This document shows, in pieces, positions 54,572 to 63,191 of a stretch of DNA of 64,000 bases; position 1 is the first letter of the stretch, and each line of letters begins with the position of its first letter. Source of the stretch: Thiorhodospira sibirica ATCC 700588 (lineage in GTDB: Bacteria > Pseudomonadota > Gammaproteobacteria > Ectothiorhodospirales > Ectothiorhodospiraceae). The stretch spans positions 2,158,511 to 2,222,510 of the forward strand of contig NZ_MU255056.1 in the NCBI RefSeq assembly GCF_000227725.2. Direction: 5' to 3'. The notes beneath the pieces are model-generated. The model saw only the letters and a list, made by a program, of their open reading frames with translations, had not been told where the DNA came from and made no database searches. A program made the translations under genes and the position numbers.

Positions 54572-54892
54572 ATGGGTTCTAAAGAGCAAAAAGCCATGCA
54601 GTGTCCTTCGTGTCATTCAGAGAATGTGATTAAAAATGGCCGTATCCATAACCACAAGCCGAAATTCGCGTGCAAGGCGTGTGGTCGGCAATTTGTCGAA
54701 AATCCCCAGAATCGAATCAGTGAGGATAAAAAAGCGCTGATTGATAAACTCTTATTGGAAAGAATTTCACTAGCCGGTATTGCTCGGGTGGTTGAGGTTT
54801 CAGAGCGTTGGCTACAAAGCTATGTGAATCAAAAATATAAAGAAACCCCTCGAAAGGTGCAGGTAAAAAAAAACCTAAAGGGAAGCTTGTGA
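54572..54892 (+). CDS. IS1-family InsA-like protein
   Basis: 106 residues. The N-terminal zinc ribbon has CPSCHSENVIKNG and CKACGRQFVENP, followed by a helix-turn-helix (SLAGIARVVEVSERWLQSYV). In IS1, InsA alone binds the ends and represses. The transposase is made when ribosomes slip back one base at the A-run (nine A then C, 54865-54874) near its end. The frame here ends in ...KGSL soon after that slip site. Confidence 0.88.
   Translation: MGSKEQKAMQCPSCHSENVIKNGRIHNHKPKFACKACGRQFVENPQNRISEDKKALIDKLLLERISLAGIARVVEVSERWLQSYVNQKYKETPRKVQVKKNLKGSL
54865..54874 (+). promoter_or_regulatory. -1 programmed frameshift site of the IS1-family transposase
   Basis: Nine A followed by C, containing AAAAAAC, the heptamer used by IS1. 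Slipping back one base here joins the InsA frame to KKKPKGKLVIQCDELWSFVG of the second frame without a stop. Confidence 0.75.
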
Positions 54893-55308
54893 TCCAATGC
54901 GATGAACTGTGGTCTTTTGTAGGAAATAAGCATAACAAACAATGGGTTTGGTTAGCAATCGATCAAGAGACGGGCGAAATTGTTGGCGTGTTTGTCGGGG
55001 ATCGAAGTCGGCAAGGGGCCCAAGGGCTTTGGGAGTCGTTACCTGCGGTGTATCGTCAATGTGGTGTGTGTTACACCGATTTTTGGGAGGCCTATCTGGG
55101 GGTATTGCCTACACAACGCCATCGGGCCGTTGGAAAAGAAACCGGCAAAACCTCTAAAATTGAGCGCTTCAATGCCACATTAAGACAACGTGTATCTCGC
55201 TTCGTCAGAAAAACCCTGTCATTTTCAAAAAAGCTCGAAAACCACATCGGCGCTATCTGGTATTTCGTTCACCATTACAATGAAACCTTGTCTGTCGCTG
55301 CTGATTGA
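54889..55308 (+). CDS. IS1-family InsB-like transposase (catalytic part)
   Basis: About 139 residues as a separate frame, made in life as the C-terminal part of an InsAB' fusion. The DDE residues are in IQCDELWSFVG, CYTDFWEAY and KIERFNATLRQR, all conserved. It ends HHYNETLSVAAD. No stop or frameshift breaks the catalytic part, so the element looks able to move. Confidence 0.88.
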   Translation: MIQCDELWSFVGNKHNKQWVWLAIDQETGEIVGVFVGDRSRQGAQGLWESLPAVYRQCGVCYTDFWEAYLGVLPTQRHRAVGKETGKTSKIERFNATLRQRVSRFVRKTLSFSKKLENHIGAIWYFVHHYNETLSVAAD

Positions 55309-55335
55309 CTATTCACTATCTTGTGCAGGACTACC

Positions 55336-55532
55336 CGAGGTGTTTGTGGTGAATTTGATAGTGGCTATATCGCCTGATACCTCAATCGAGTACGTGTAAA
55401 TGAATACGTTCGGCACCAAGACTTCCCCGCTGGTCGTTGCCACAGGTGAGCTGAGGTCAGCAATCAGTGGATTGCCACCGACGAGCAGTGATTCCGTGTT
55501 CCCATTGACGAATTTGGTTTTGTCAAAACTGA
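55336..55532 (-). pseudogene. gene fragment trapped between the IS1 and IS3 elements
   Basis: A frame on the minus strand stays open across the whole 197 bases: FDKTKFVNGNTESLLVGG, then NPLIADLSSPVATTSGEVLV and FIYTYSIEVSGDIATIKF. It has no start and no own stop. It is beta-strand-like, as in a sensor or surface domain. I do not recognise the family. It may be the far half of the sensor gene cut by the IS3 element. Confidence 0.45.
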
Positions 55533-56879
55533 GGTAGACCCCATTGTCAAGACAAAAGGTGGCCGAGTTAAAGTTATCGCCTGCCCCTCACTCTCAGCTG
55601 CACAGCGCTGCCCTGATGCCGCAGATTCACCGTCGGTAGGCGTCACCGCCCCGGGCCGTATTTGTCTACGATCAATGCACCTCCTCCCTGCCGGGTCCTG
55701 TAGACCGTTGCTGGCGTCTCGTCGGCCTGTGCTTGGTGCGGGCGCTCTTCGTTGTAAAATGAGAAGTCTTCCAGTAGCCCAAGAGTCACCTCACGCAGGT
55801 CAGCGTCGCCTTTGAGGTCGGTGTCCTCATGCTTCACCGTTCGCCAGAGCCGCTCTACGAAGATGTTGTGAAAGGCTCGCCCTCGGCCATCGATGCTGAT
55901 CGTCATGCCTTCACGCTTGAGCACGCTGGTGAATGGCTCCGCCGTTTTCTGAGCGCCTTGGTCGCTGTTGAAGACTTCAGGAGGGCGGTTCAGCCGCAGG
56001 GCTTCCTCAAGACAGTCGAGGCAAAAGCTCGCATCGATGGTGTTGCTGAGCCGCTCACTCAAGACCTTTCGGCTGTACCCGTCGATGATCGCGACCCGGT
56101 CGCAAAAGCCTCGCGCTAGCCGCACGTACGTGATGTCAGTGCTGCAGGCCTGGTTGGGCCGAATGACCTGAATGCCACGCAACCGGTACGGATAGACTTT
56201 GTGCTGCGGGTGCGGGCTGCGGGTGTGAGGGCCCGGCGCGATCGCCGCCAGTCCCATCCGGCGCATCAGTCGCTGCACGCACTTGCGGTTGACTTCATGG
56301 CCCTGTGCCCGCCGCTCGGCTACTATCCGGCGGTTCCCGTAGAGCGGTCGCCGCGTATAGATTTCGTCGAGCAGACGGCACAGCAGCAGCGCCGTCGCGT
56401 TCTCCTGTGATGGATGGCGATGCGCGTATACGGTCGCTCGAGCTACCTCCGCCCGCTCACACTGCCGCACGATGGAGCGCGCACCCTCCGCCTCAATCCA
56501 GCCCTGGCGGCTCATGGCAGGGTGATCCCTGTTTTTTTTGAGCCAGTCCCCGTCCAGCTCCATCTTCAGGCGGCCCATCTCGCTGTAGAGCCGATCCGGC
56601 GAGTCCTGCTCCGCTGCCGGTTTCGGACCACGCTTGCCCTCAAAGCGCGTACCTGCCTGCTCAACGATTGCCTTCTTCCACTTGCTGACCTGCACCGGGT
56701 GAACCCCGTAGGCTTGACCCATCTCGTTGACGGTCTTGACCCCATGGATCGCCTCACGCCCGACCTTGGCCTTGACTCTCGGCGTTGTATGTGTTCCGCT
56801 TCTTCTTTTCGCTCATCTCTTCGCTACCCCATGCTGGAGGCTTTGTCATCGCTTAAGCTGTTGTCCAGATTTCGGGGTC
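55533..56879 (-). mobile_element. IS3-family element
   Basis: About 1.35 kb. The right end on the minus strand reads TGGACCCCGAAATCTGGACA. The other end reads TAGACCCCATTGTCAAGACA on the plus strand. These share GACCCC and GACA in register, as imperfect terminal repeats. It carries a minus-strand orfAB transposase with a damaged start. It lies in a membrane-sensor gene. Confidence 0.7.
55643..56800 (-). pseudogene. IS3-family transposase with frameshifted OrfA start and fused OrfA-OrfB
   Basis: The open frame (from 56722) reads MGQAYGVHPVQVSKWKKAI, the OrfA helix-turn-helix, then runs directly into OrfB without the usual frameshift. The rve/DDE core has STDITYVRL, VFNSDQGAQ and FVERLWRTVKHED. 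The true OrfA start MSEKKKRNTYNAE lies about 77 bases upstream in another frame, so a small change broke the reading. Other odd points are a GD insertion in LKMELDGDWLKK and KTAEPF in place of the usual FTS.. after SDQGAQ. It is probably inactive. Confidence 0.75.
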
Positions 56880-57260
56880 CACTATCTTTGTCGGCATCCC
56901 TGGCCAGCCAGACACCTGCAACACAGGGTCGTAAGTTAATGGCGGCAGCGGTGTTGTATGTGGTGGCGGGGTGTCGATCAGGTTTTGTGCATAACGCGCC
57001 AGAATCACCAGCTCATCTTCGATGGTTTTAATGTGTAGGTTGATTTTTTCACTCACCGAGTGGGTGGAGTGAGTCAGCAAGGATTCATAAACTGCCTGCA
57101 GTTGTGTGGCAGTAATCTGGGTTGATTGCTGACTGAAGCCCTGCAGCTTTAAGTGAACTAACGCCAGTGAAAATACAGAAAGCAACACCACCGTCAGGGT
57201 GGCAAGCAGCATCATGCGCTGGCTGTAGTTGGCCTTTTTGAGAGGTGGTATGGTTTTCAT
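56880..57260 (-). pseudogene. truncated membrane sensor, N-terminal part
   Basis: About 127 residues before the frame runs into the IS3 end. MKTIPPLKKANYSQRMM is followed by a membrane helix (LLATLTVVLLSVFSLALVHL) and then a helical periplasmic stretch (EKINLHIKTIEDELVILARYAQNLI) like the sensor domains of chemoreceptors or histidine kinases. The last native residues are about QVSGWPGMPTKI. The rest of the gene is lost or separated by the insertion. Confidence 0.6.
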
Positions 57261-57435
57261 TGCCAGGCTCCTCTGGCCTTTTTTCTGTTGGTATCAGGCA
57301 CAGAGATGGCTAAAATGACGGCAATTTATCCAAACCCGCCGCCAGCGAATACACAAAAAACGAAATGGGCCTGCACTGAATACGAAAATGCCTCTTCGGG
57401 GCTTTGTTTTCCCTATATTTTGCTAATTCAATCCT

Positions 57436-58799
57436 ATGAATGCTTGCTCCCAGCCTGCACCACGCCTTTTGTTTGGTGATGCCAAAGCCTTGAGTCAACG
57501 TAACTTTCAGGCGTTGGCTGATCAGTTTTCTCCCACGAGCACACGGGATGAGTACGACACTTCCAGCACGGCAAACTTTTTCTACAAAGGCAGTTCGCTG
57601 GCCATGGACGGGCTCATTTTTTACCATTCCGTCATCAGTAACTTGTTTGTCAGCACTCGCCTTGACCATTACACGTTGAGCCTTGTCTTTACAGGTAAAA
57701 GTCATGTGCAAGAGGGTCGCCGTGGGTATGCCATTACTGCTGCTCCTAAAAACCTAAACAAAGTTGCTTATGCGATTTTTAGGCACTTCGCTCTCCGTTG
57801 ATAACACCCTTGCGGGCGAGCAACTGGAGTCCTGGTTGAGCAGTCCCAACCGAATGGCCGGTCAACACCGGCAACATGGGCGGTTTCAGCCGTCGAAACC
57901 CAGCTTGCGCCATAAAACTTGCCTCGGCGTTCATCCTGAACAGAGAACAACTTTGCGATTCGACTTAGACCCCGACCATGGAACGCGAAACCTTCGCGCT
58001 TGTAGATAACCTATCTACAATGGAGAATTCTGATAAAGAATGAATAAAAAATCAAGAACTGTTTTTTGCTCCCACTAAAGCCGTGCTGATACCGCCAGGC
58101 ATTCCCTTGCAGCGTTGGATCAGCCCGGAATGTCTGGCCATAAACCTTTGCATTAGCTTTGACCTTAACCGCCTGAATCGTGTCAGCCTCGCCATGCAAG
58201 GTGGCGAAGGTTTACCGGTGACACCAACTCACTTGAGCACCGTAAAGCTCCAACATGGCCCCATCAACTTGCGGCAACTGTTCCAGCAATTGATCCAGAA
58301 AATTGACGCCCTGGATGCTAATCCTGCATTACTCGCTGCTTCAGGCTTTGATGACCAGGTTTATCGTTCATTGGTGATGGCCCTGCAACCGAAAGTATTC
58401 CTCAAGGAGTATGTAGCGGAAACAGACGGTCTTGCAGCACAAAGGATCAGTGCGCTGAGCGCCTTTGAGCGTTATGTCGAGGAGTATCTGTTAAGCCCCT
58501 TGTCATTGACTGAAATGGAAATCATGCTCGGTATTTCAGCGCGTGCGCTGCAGTACGCCTGCCTCAAACGCCACGGTTGCTCACCGATGACCTACATACG
58601 CAACCGCAAACTGGATTATGCCTATCAACAGCTGCTGCACCGCCAAGGCAGTACCAAACTCGCGGATCTTGCGGCGGAGTTATATTTTTCCAGTCAATCC
58701 CGGTTCACCCGCTATTTCCGTGAGCGCTTTGGCATAAAACCATCAGAACTGCTGGCAGGCCCTGGCAATCTGTCGGATTTAATGCCCGAGATGAGATAA
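57436..58799 (+). pseudogene. AraC-family regulator split by a 0.3-kb insertion
   Basis: The N-terminal half (57436-57750) reads MNACSQPAPRLLFGDAKAL to HYTLSLVFTGKSHVQEGRRG and ITAAPK. The C-terminal half (from about 58068) resumes APTKAVLIPPGIPLQRWISP, as expected for a cupin-type ligand domain, and ends with two helix-turn-helix motifs (LSLTEMEIMLGISARALQYA; KLADLAAELYFSSQSRFTRYF). The family tail FGIKPSELL is intact. GCTCCTAAA at the left junction and GCTCCCACTAAA at the right suggest a target duplication. Targets are unknown. Confidence 0.75.
57751..58067. mobile_element. unidentified insertion inside the AraC gene
   Basis: About 320 bases with stops in the host frame. On the minus strand it holds a 51-codon frame (57934-57779: MNAEASFMAQAGFRRLKPPM ... 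ending GVINGERSA) that I do not recognise. No terminal inverted repeats were found. It may be a MITE or a scrap of a larger element. Confidence 0.4.
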
Positions 58800-58954
58800 T
58801 AACCGTCAGTGCATATGGCTCGTGGATTGAGCATGAGCAACTGCCGCTGATGCCGTTGCCTTGCGTTTCATGGTGTTTTTGCTGGCCGGTACGGGGTAGG
58901 TCAAGGCATCCCATAAACTCATGTTTGACATGAGGTTGCGAAAGGTTATAACCG

Positions 58955-61393
58955 TTGCATTCAAGCTGTTTTCACTGCGGTCTGCCCAATCCCTCTGGGG
59001 CGCCTTATCAGGCGGTGATTCTGGGGGAGTTGCGCACGTTCTGCTGTCCCGGTTGCCAGGCAGTGGCGCAGGCCATTGCTGCTGGGGGGCTGGAGGCTTA
59101 TTACCGTCAGCGCAGCGCAAGCGCTCAGGCCGTGCCTGTGCCGTCTGCAGAGCAACAGCAGCGTCTAGCGCTGTATGACCATCCGACGCTGCACGCCCGT
59201 TTTGTGATCTCGCAGCCCGATGGCACGCAGGAGACGGCGCTGCTGCTGGAAGGGATTGTCTGCCCGGCCTGTATCTGGCTCAATGAGCGCCATATCGGTG
59301 CATTGCCAGGGGTGCTGGAATTTTCGATCAATTACACCACGCACCGGGCGCGGGTGCGCTGGGACCCACAGCATATCCGCCTGAGCGAGATTCTCGCCGC
59401 CATTCAGCAGATTGGCTATCAGGCACACCCTTATGACACTGAGCGCCGCCAGGCCGCCTTTGAGCGGGAACGCAACGCGCAGTTGCGCCGCCTGGCGGTG
59501 GCCGGACTGGGCACCATGCAGGTGATGATGCTGGCGGTGGCCTTGTGGTTTGGGGCCAATGATCCTACGCAAGGCGAGATCATGCAGTTTTTACGTTATA
59601 CCGCGCTCGTCATCACCACGCCGGTGGTGTTTTATGCCGGGAGCATATTTTTTCACAATGCCTGGCGTGATCTTCAGGCCCGGCGAGTGGGCATGGATGT
59701 GCCCATTGCCCTGGCGATCGGCTCAACCTATCTGGCCAGTGCCTGGGCCACGCTGGCCGCGCACGGTGAGCACGTCTATTTTGAATCGGTCAGCATGTTT
59801 GTCTTTTTTGTGCTGCTCAGCCGGTATCTGGAGATGATGGCCCGCCAGCAGGCCGCTCAGGCCAGCGAGGCGCTGGGCAAGGCCGTGCCCGCCATGGCAT
59901 TGCGGATTCAGGCCGGTGAAGAGTGCTGGGTGGGGGTTGCCGAGCTGCGCGTCGGGGATCAGCTGCGCATCCGCCCCGGCGACCCCATTCCCGTCGATGG
60001 GCGGGTGCTTGAGGGGGACTCGGCAGTCAACGAGGCGATACTTACCGGCGAATCCTTACCGCGAAGGCGACGACCGGGAGATGCTCTCATCGGCGGCAGT
60101 ATCAACATGAGCAGCCCGCTGGTGATGGAAGTTACGCATGTGGGTCAAGACACCGTGCTGTCGGCAATGCTGCGCTTGCTGGATCGGGCGCAGAGCGAAA
60201 AGCCCCATCTGGCCCAATGGGCACAGCGCGGCACCGGCTATTTTGTCAGTGCTGTGCTGCTGCTGACGGCCGTCGTTGGCCTGATCTGGTTTTTGTGGAT
60301 TGATCCGACGCGGGCGTTTTGGGTGATGGTGGCGATGTTGGTGGTCAGCTGTCCATGCGCCTTGGCGCTGGCCACACCGGTGGCGATCACCGCAGCGGTC
60401 GAACGACTCGCCAAGCAAGGGGTCTTGGTCACGCGAGGCCATGCCTTGGAAACCCTTGCGCAGGTGCAGCAGATCATTTTTGATAAAACCGGCACCCTGA
60501 CCACCGGCCAATTACAACTTCAATATGGCCATTACTTTGATCCAGCGCACACGGAGCCCTATTGTCACGCTCTGGCCAAGGCGCTGGAACACGGCAGTGA
60601 ACATCCGGTGGCCCAGGTGTTTCAGGCTCTGTCGCCTGAGATAACCATCCGGCTGGACGATCAGCAGCGCGCCGTGACCGGCGCCGGCATTGAAGGTCGG
60701 CTCAACGGTCAGGCCATCCGCATCGGCTCCCCGGCCTTTGTGCTGGAATTGGCGCCCCGCAGTCCGGCACTGATCCGCCAACTGCATGAATATGCACAAC
60801 AATACCCCGCCGCTACGCCCGTCCTGTTGGGCAACCGTCAGCAAGTGCTCGCTCTGTTTGGTCTGAGCGACACCTTGCGCAGTGATGCCGGGCAGGCGAT
60901 CCGCCAGCTTCAGGCACACGGTTTGGCGGTGCGCATCCTCTCCGGCGACAGTCATGCCGCGACCCAGGCCATCGCCCAACGCTTGCAGATTGCGCAGGCT
61001 CAAGGGGAATGCACACCCGAGGATAAAGTCCGCGCCCTGCAGGCCGCCCAGACACAGGGCCACATCGTGGCCATGGTCGGCGACGGCATTAACGATGCCC
61101 CGGTACTGTCACAGGCCCATGTTGCCATTGCCATGACCAGCGGCGCCCATCTGGCACAAAATAACGCCGATATGCTGCTATGTTCTCAACAGCTGAGCGC
61201 CTTGCCACAGGCGGTACACAAAGCCCGGCAAACGCTGCGCATCGTGCGCCAGAACATCACCTGGGCCATCGGCTATAATCTCATCGCCATCCCTATTGCC
61301 GCCACCGGCCTGCTCACCCCGTGGCTTGCCGCCCTCGGCATGTCCGCCAGCTCCCTGCTCGTCGTTCTTAACGCCTTACGCTTGCGCAAATGA
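58955..61393 (+). CDS. copper-transporting P-type ATPase, FixI/CcoI type
   Basis: 812 residues from a TTG. The frame has a stop just upstream, and the family N-terminus (CFHCGLPNPSG) begins at once. Two N-terminal cysteine motifs are the knuckle CFHCG / CCPGC (5-33) and HMA-like C103-PA-C106. The ion channel motif is C466-P-C468 (SCPCALALATP). Phosphorylation occurs at D510 (DKTGTLT), and the hinge is GDGINDAPVL. It exports Cu(I) needed for cbb3 oxidase assembly. The ccoNOPQ/GHS genes normally nearby are not in the window. Confidence 0.92.
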   Translation: MHSSCFHCGLPNPSGAPYQAVILGELRTFCCPGCQAVAQAIAAGGLEAYYRQRSASAQAVPVPSAEQQQRLALYDHPTLHARFVISQPDGTQETALLLEGIVCPACIWLNERHIGALPGVLEFSINYTTHRARVRWDPQHIRLSEILAAIQQIGYQAHPYDTERRQAAFERERNAQLRRLAVAGLGTMQVMMLAVALWFGANDPTQGEIMQFLRYTALVITTPVVFYAGSIFFHNAWRDLQARRVGMDVPIALAIGSTYLASAWATLAAHGEHVYFESVSMFVFFVLLSRYLEMMARQQAAQASEALGKAVPAMALRIQAGEECWVGVAELRVGDQLRIRPGDPIPVDGRVLEGDSAVNEAILTGESLPRRRRPGDALIGGSINMSSPLVMEVTHVGQDTVLSAMLRLLDRAQSEKPHLAQWAQRGTGYFVSAVLLLTAVVGLIWFLWIDPTRAFWVMVAMLVVSCPCALALATPVAITAAVERLAKQGVLVTRGHALETLAQVQQIIFDKTGTLTTGQLQLQYGHYFDPAHTEPYCHALAKALEHGSEHPVAQVFQALSPEITIRLDDQQRAVTGAGIEGRLNGQAIRIGSPAFVLELAPRSPALIRQLHEYAQQYPAATPVLLGNRQQVLALFGLSDTLRSDAGQAIRQLQAHGLAVRILSGDSHAATQAIAQRLQIAQAQGECTPEDKVRALQAAQTQGHIVAMVGDGINDAPVLSQAHVAIAMTSGAHLAQNNADMLLCSQQLSALPQAVHKARQTLRIVRQNITWAIGYNLIAIPIAATGLLTPWLAALGMSASSLLVVLNALRLRK

Positions 61394-61446
61394 TCCTATA
61401 GAAGGTCGCTATCGCCGATAGCAAAGTGGCCCATGGGATACAGCGG

Positions 61447-62244
61447 CTAAGCCATTACCGTGATATGACTGCCGGGAATATTGGGGCTTGGAAACATCGC
61501 TTGGATGCGTTCCAGCAGGCTTAGCTGTAATTTTTGCGCCCCAAATGTGCGCACTTTGGTTTCATGAAAAATGGTGTGCAGATTGAAGTCAGTATTGCCT
61601 GACTGCGCTTTTTCGCGCTGTTTTTGTAAATTTTCTTCAGCCAGCTCGCGCCGCGCCTGCAGTTCCATGGCCCCGGCTTTGGCGGCAACCTGATAATCTT
61701 GCGGCGAGGGATCGACCGGGGCCAACGCCGCACGACGAATCGCCTGAGCCTTGGTGATGGTGGCTTGCGGATCATTGGGCACCGGCGAGACATTGATACT
61801 GACCTCACCACCGACCGCATAACGCCGTCCATCTGGGCCCACCCTATATTCATAGCTGGCCGGCTTGGTGACATATTGCCCGCCAGCGACCACATGCGCC
61901 ATTTCATGCGCCCGCACCGCCTGATCACGCACCCGCAGCTGCTCCACCTCGCGCTGTTCCTGTGGGCTTAGCTCGCTCAGGATGCGCTCGCCGGGCGTTT
62001 GTGCCTGCTGTTCTTGCGGCTCTTCTTCTGCAGACGCCTCAGCAGGACTTTCTCCTCCCGGCTTTTCCGTCTCGGCACGCTGAGGCAGCGGTGGTGCCAG
62101 GGAGGCACTCTGCTGCCCATGTGGATGGTCAGCCGTTTGCTCTGGCGATGTCACCTCTGGAGGTATCACCGCTGAGGATGTGACCGGTTTGGGAGCGGGG
62201 CCGCGCAATAGGTGCGGCATGGCGCTGACTGAATAGATTTCCAT
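61447..62244 (-). CDS. SprA-related putative metalloprotease
   Basis: 265 residues. Low-complexity Pro/Glu/Gln-rich N-terminal half (about 20-85), then the family domain (about 95-200) with the zinc motif H113-E-M-A-H117, RVGPDGRRYAVGGEVSIN and the helix DYQVAAKAGAMELQARREL. The family is named after a 'putative metalloprotease catalytic domain' and has no proven substrate. Its zinc motif is intact. It converges on the copper ATPase and lies 37 bases downstream of the yajL stop on the same strand. Confidence 0.85.
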   Translation of the reverse strand: MEIYSVSAMPHLLRGPAPKPVTSSAVIPPEVTSPEQTADHPHGQQSASLAPPLPQRAETEKPGGESPAEASAEEEPQEQQAQTPGERILSELSPQEQREVEQLRVRDQAVRAHEMAHVVAGGQYVTKPASYEYRVGPDGRRYAVGGEVSINVSPVPNDPQATITKAQAIRRAALAPVDPSPQDYQVAAKAGAMELQARRELAEENLQKQREKAQSGNTDFNLHTIFHETKVRTFGAQKLQLSLLERIQAMFPSPNIPGSHITVMA

Positions 62245-62281
62245 GGAAATGACCCTCCGCTAAATCATCAAAGCGTTATCG

Positions 62282-62839
62282 CTACACTGTGGGACGTTTT
62301 AAAGCTTCTTCAACCGCCATGCGGCTGGCCTGACCCTGTAACACTTCAATCAAGGCCAGCGCAAAATCCATCGCCGTACCGGGACCCCGCGAGGTAATGA
62401 CATTGCCATCCATTTCCACCGGCGCGCCGGTCAATTCGGTGTCTGCCAGGTGCAGCGATTCCAGCACACCGGGATAACCTGTGGCACGACGCCCATCAAG
62501 CAGGCCCAAGGCCGCCAGAACTTTGGGCGCCGCGCAGATGGCAGCGACATAGCGCCCCTCGTGATGCAGCTTTTGAAGCAGCGCCCGGATGCGCGGATCA
62601 TGGTTGAGATAATCCGAACCGGGCAAGCCACCCGGCAACACCATCAAATCATACTCGCCGCTGGCGGCCTCTTCGAGCGTGGTATCCGGAATCAAAACGG
62701 TCTGATGCGAACAGGTCACCGGCCCGCCTTCCAGGCCAGCGGTGACCACCTCAATGCCTGCACGGCGCAACAGATCAATCAGGGTAACAGCTTCAAGTTC
62801 TTCACAGCCTTGGGCGAGGGGGATAAGGACGCGTGCCAT
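62282..62839 (-). CDS. yajL: DJ-1/PfpI family protein YajL
   Basis: 185 residues from MARVLIPLAQGCEELEAV, preceded by GGAGAAAACCCT. The reactive Cys is C102 (AAICAAPKVLA) and its partner Glu is E15. The end GTAMDFALALIEVLQG is typical. It protects proteins against oxidative and carbonyl damage. A 70-codon in-frame extension upstream has no family support. Confidence 0.92.
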   Translation of the reverse strand: MARVLIPLAQGCEELEAVTLIDLLRRAGIEVVTAGLEGGPVTCSHQTVLIPDTTLEEAASGEYDLMVLPGGLPGSDYLNHDPRIRALLQKLHHEGRYVAAICAAPKVLAALGLLDGRRATGYPGVLESLHLADTELTGAPVEMDGNVITSRGPGTAMDFALALIEVLQGQASRMAVEEALKRPTV

Positions 62840-63191
62840 AGGGTTTTCTCCGGTTTGCTTTGATATAGACAGTTTTTGCCACGGTTTTGATCGGGGTGCG
62901 GCCATCGACAAAATACAACAAAGCCTCACGATATTCATAGATCCCACGTTCACAAAGGCTTCAGCGTTATGGTCATCCGTGCAGACCACGATACGAGCGC
63001 GAGCACGCACCTCTCGTATAGAATCCTGAGCGCGGTTTGTCCAGTACATGCGTCATCCCCGTTTGGTGTTGCGCAGGAAAAAACGCGGCTTCTTTGGGCA
63101 TTAGGCGGTGCAAGGCCTTATAATAGGCCGCATTTGCGCGCAGGCGGCGCGTGGTGTCTTTAAATTTTAATTTTCAGGAAAGCAAACCATT
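62840..63191. other. 352-base intergenic stretch
   Basis: Divergent region between yajL and pmbA. No gene is seen. It contains the likely pmbA promoter and a GGCCT/AGGCC hairpin around TATAAT. Confidence 0.4.
63094..63124 (+). promoter_or_regulatory. candidate pmbA promoter
   Basis: A perfect TATAAT (63119-63124) with TTGGGC 19 bases upstream, about 68 bases before the ATG. The -10 lies inside a short GGCCTTATAATAGGCC palindrome, so a regulator might bind there. Confidence 0.35.

Larger units (their letters stand above)
54515..55335 (+). mobile_element. IS1-family element, complete
   Basis: About 821 bases bounded by GGTAGTCCTGAAAAT (left) and the complement of GGTAGTCCTGCACAA (right). The first ten bases match exactly. 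Inside are two overlapping frames joined by an A-run frameshift signal. No clear target duplication was found (left flank ends ACGCG, right begins CGAGG). Confidence 0.8.

Noticed and set aside
58806-58931. Small minus-strand frame starting MSNMSLWDAL before the copper ATPase
   Set aside because: No ribosome site, no recognised family, and it overlaps the leader of the ATPase gene. Cannot be supported.
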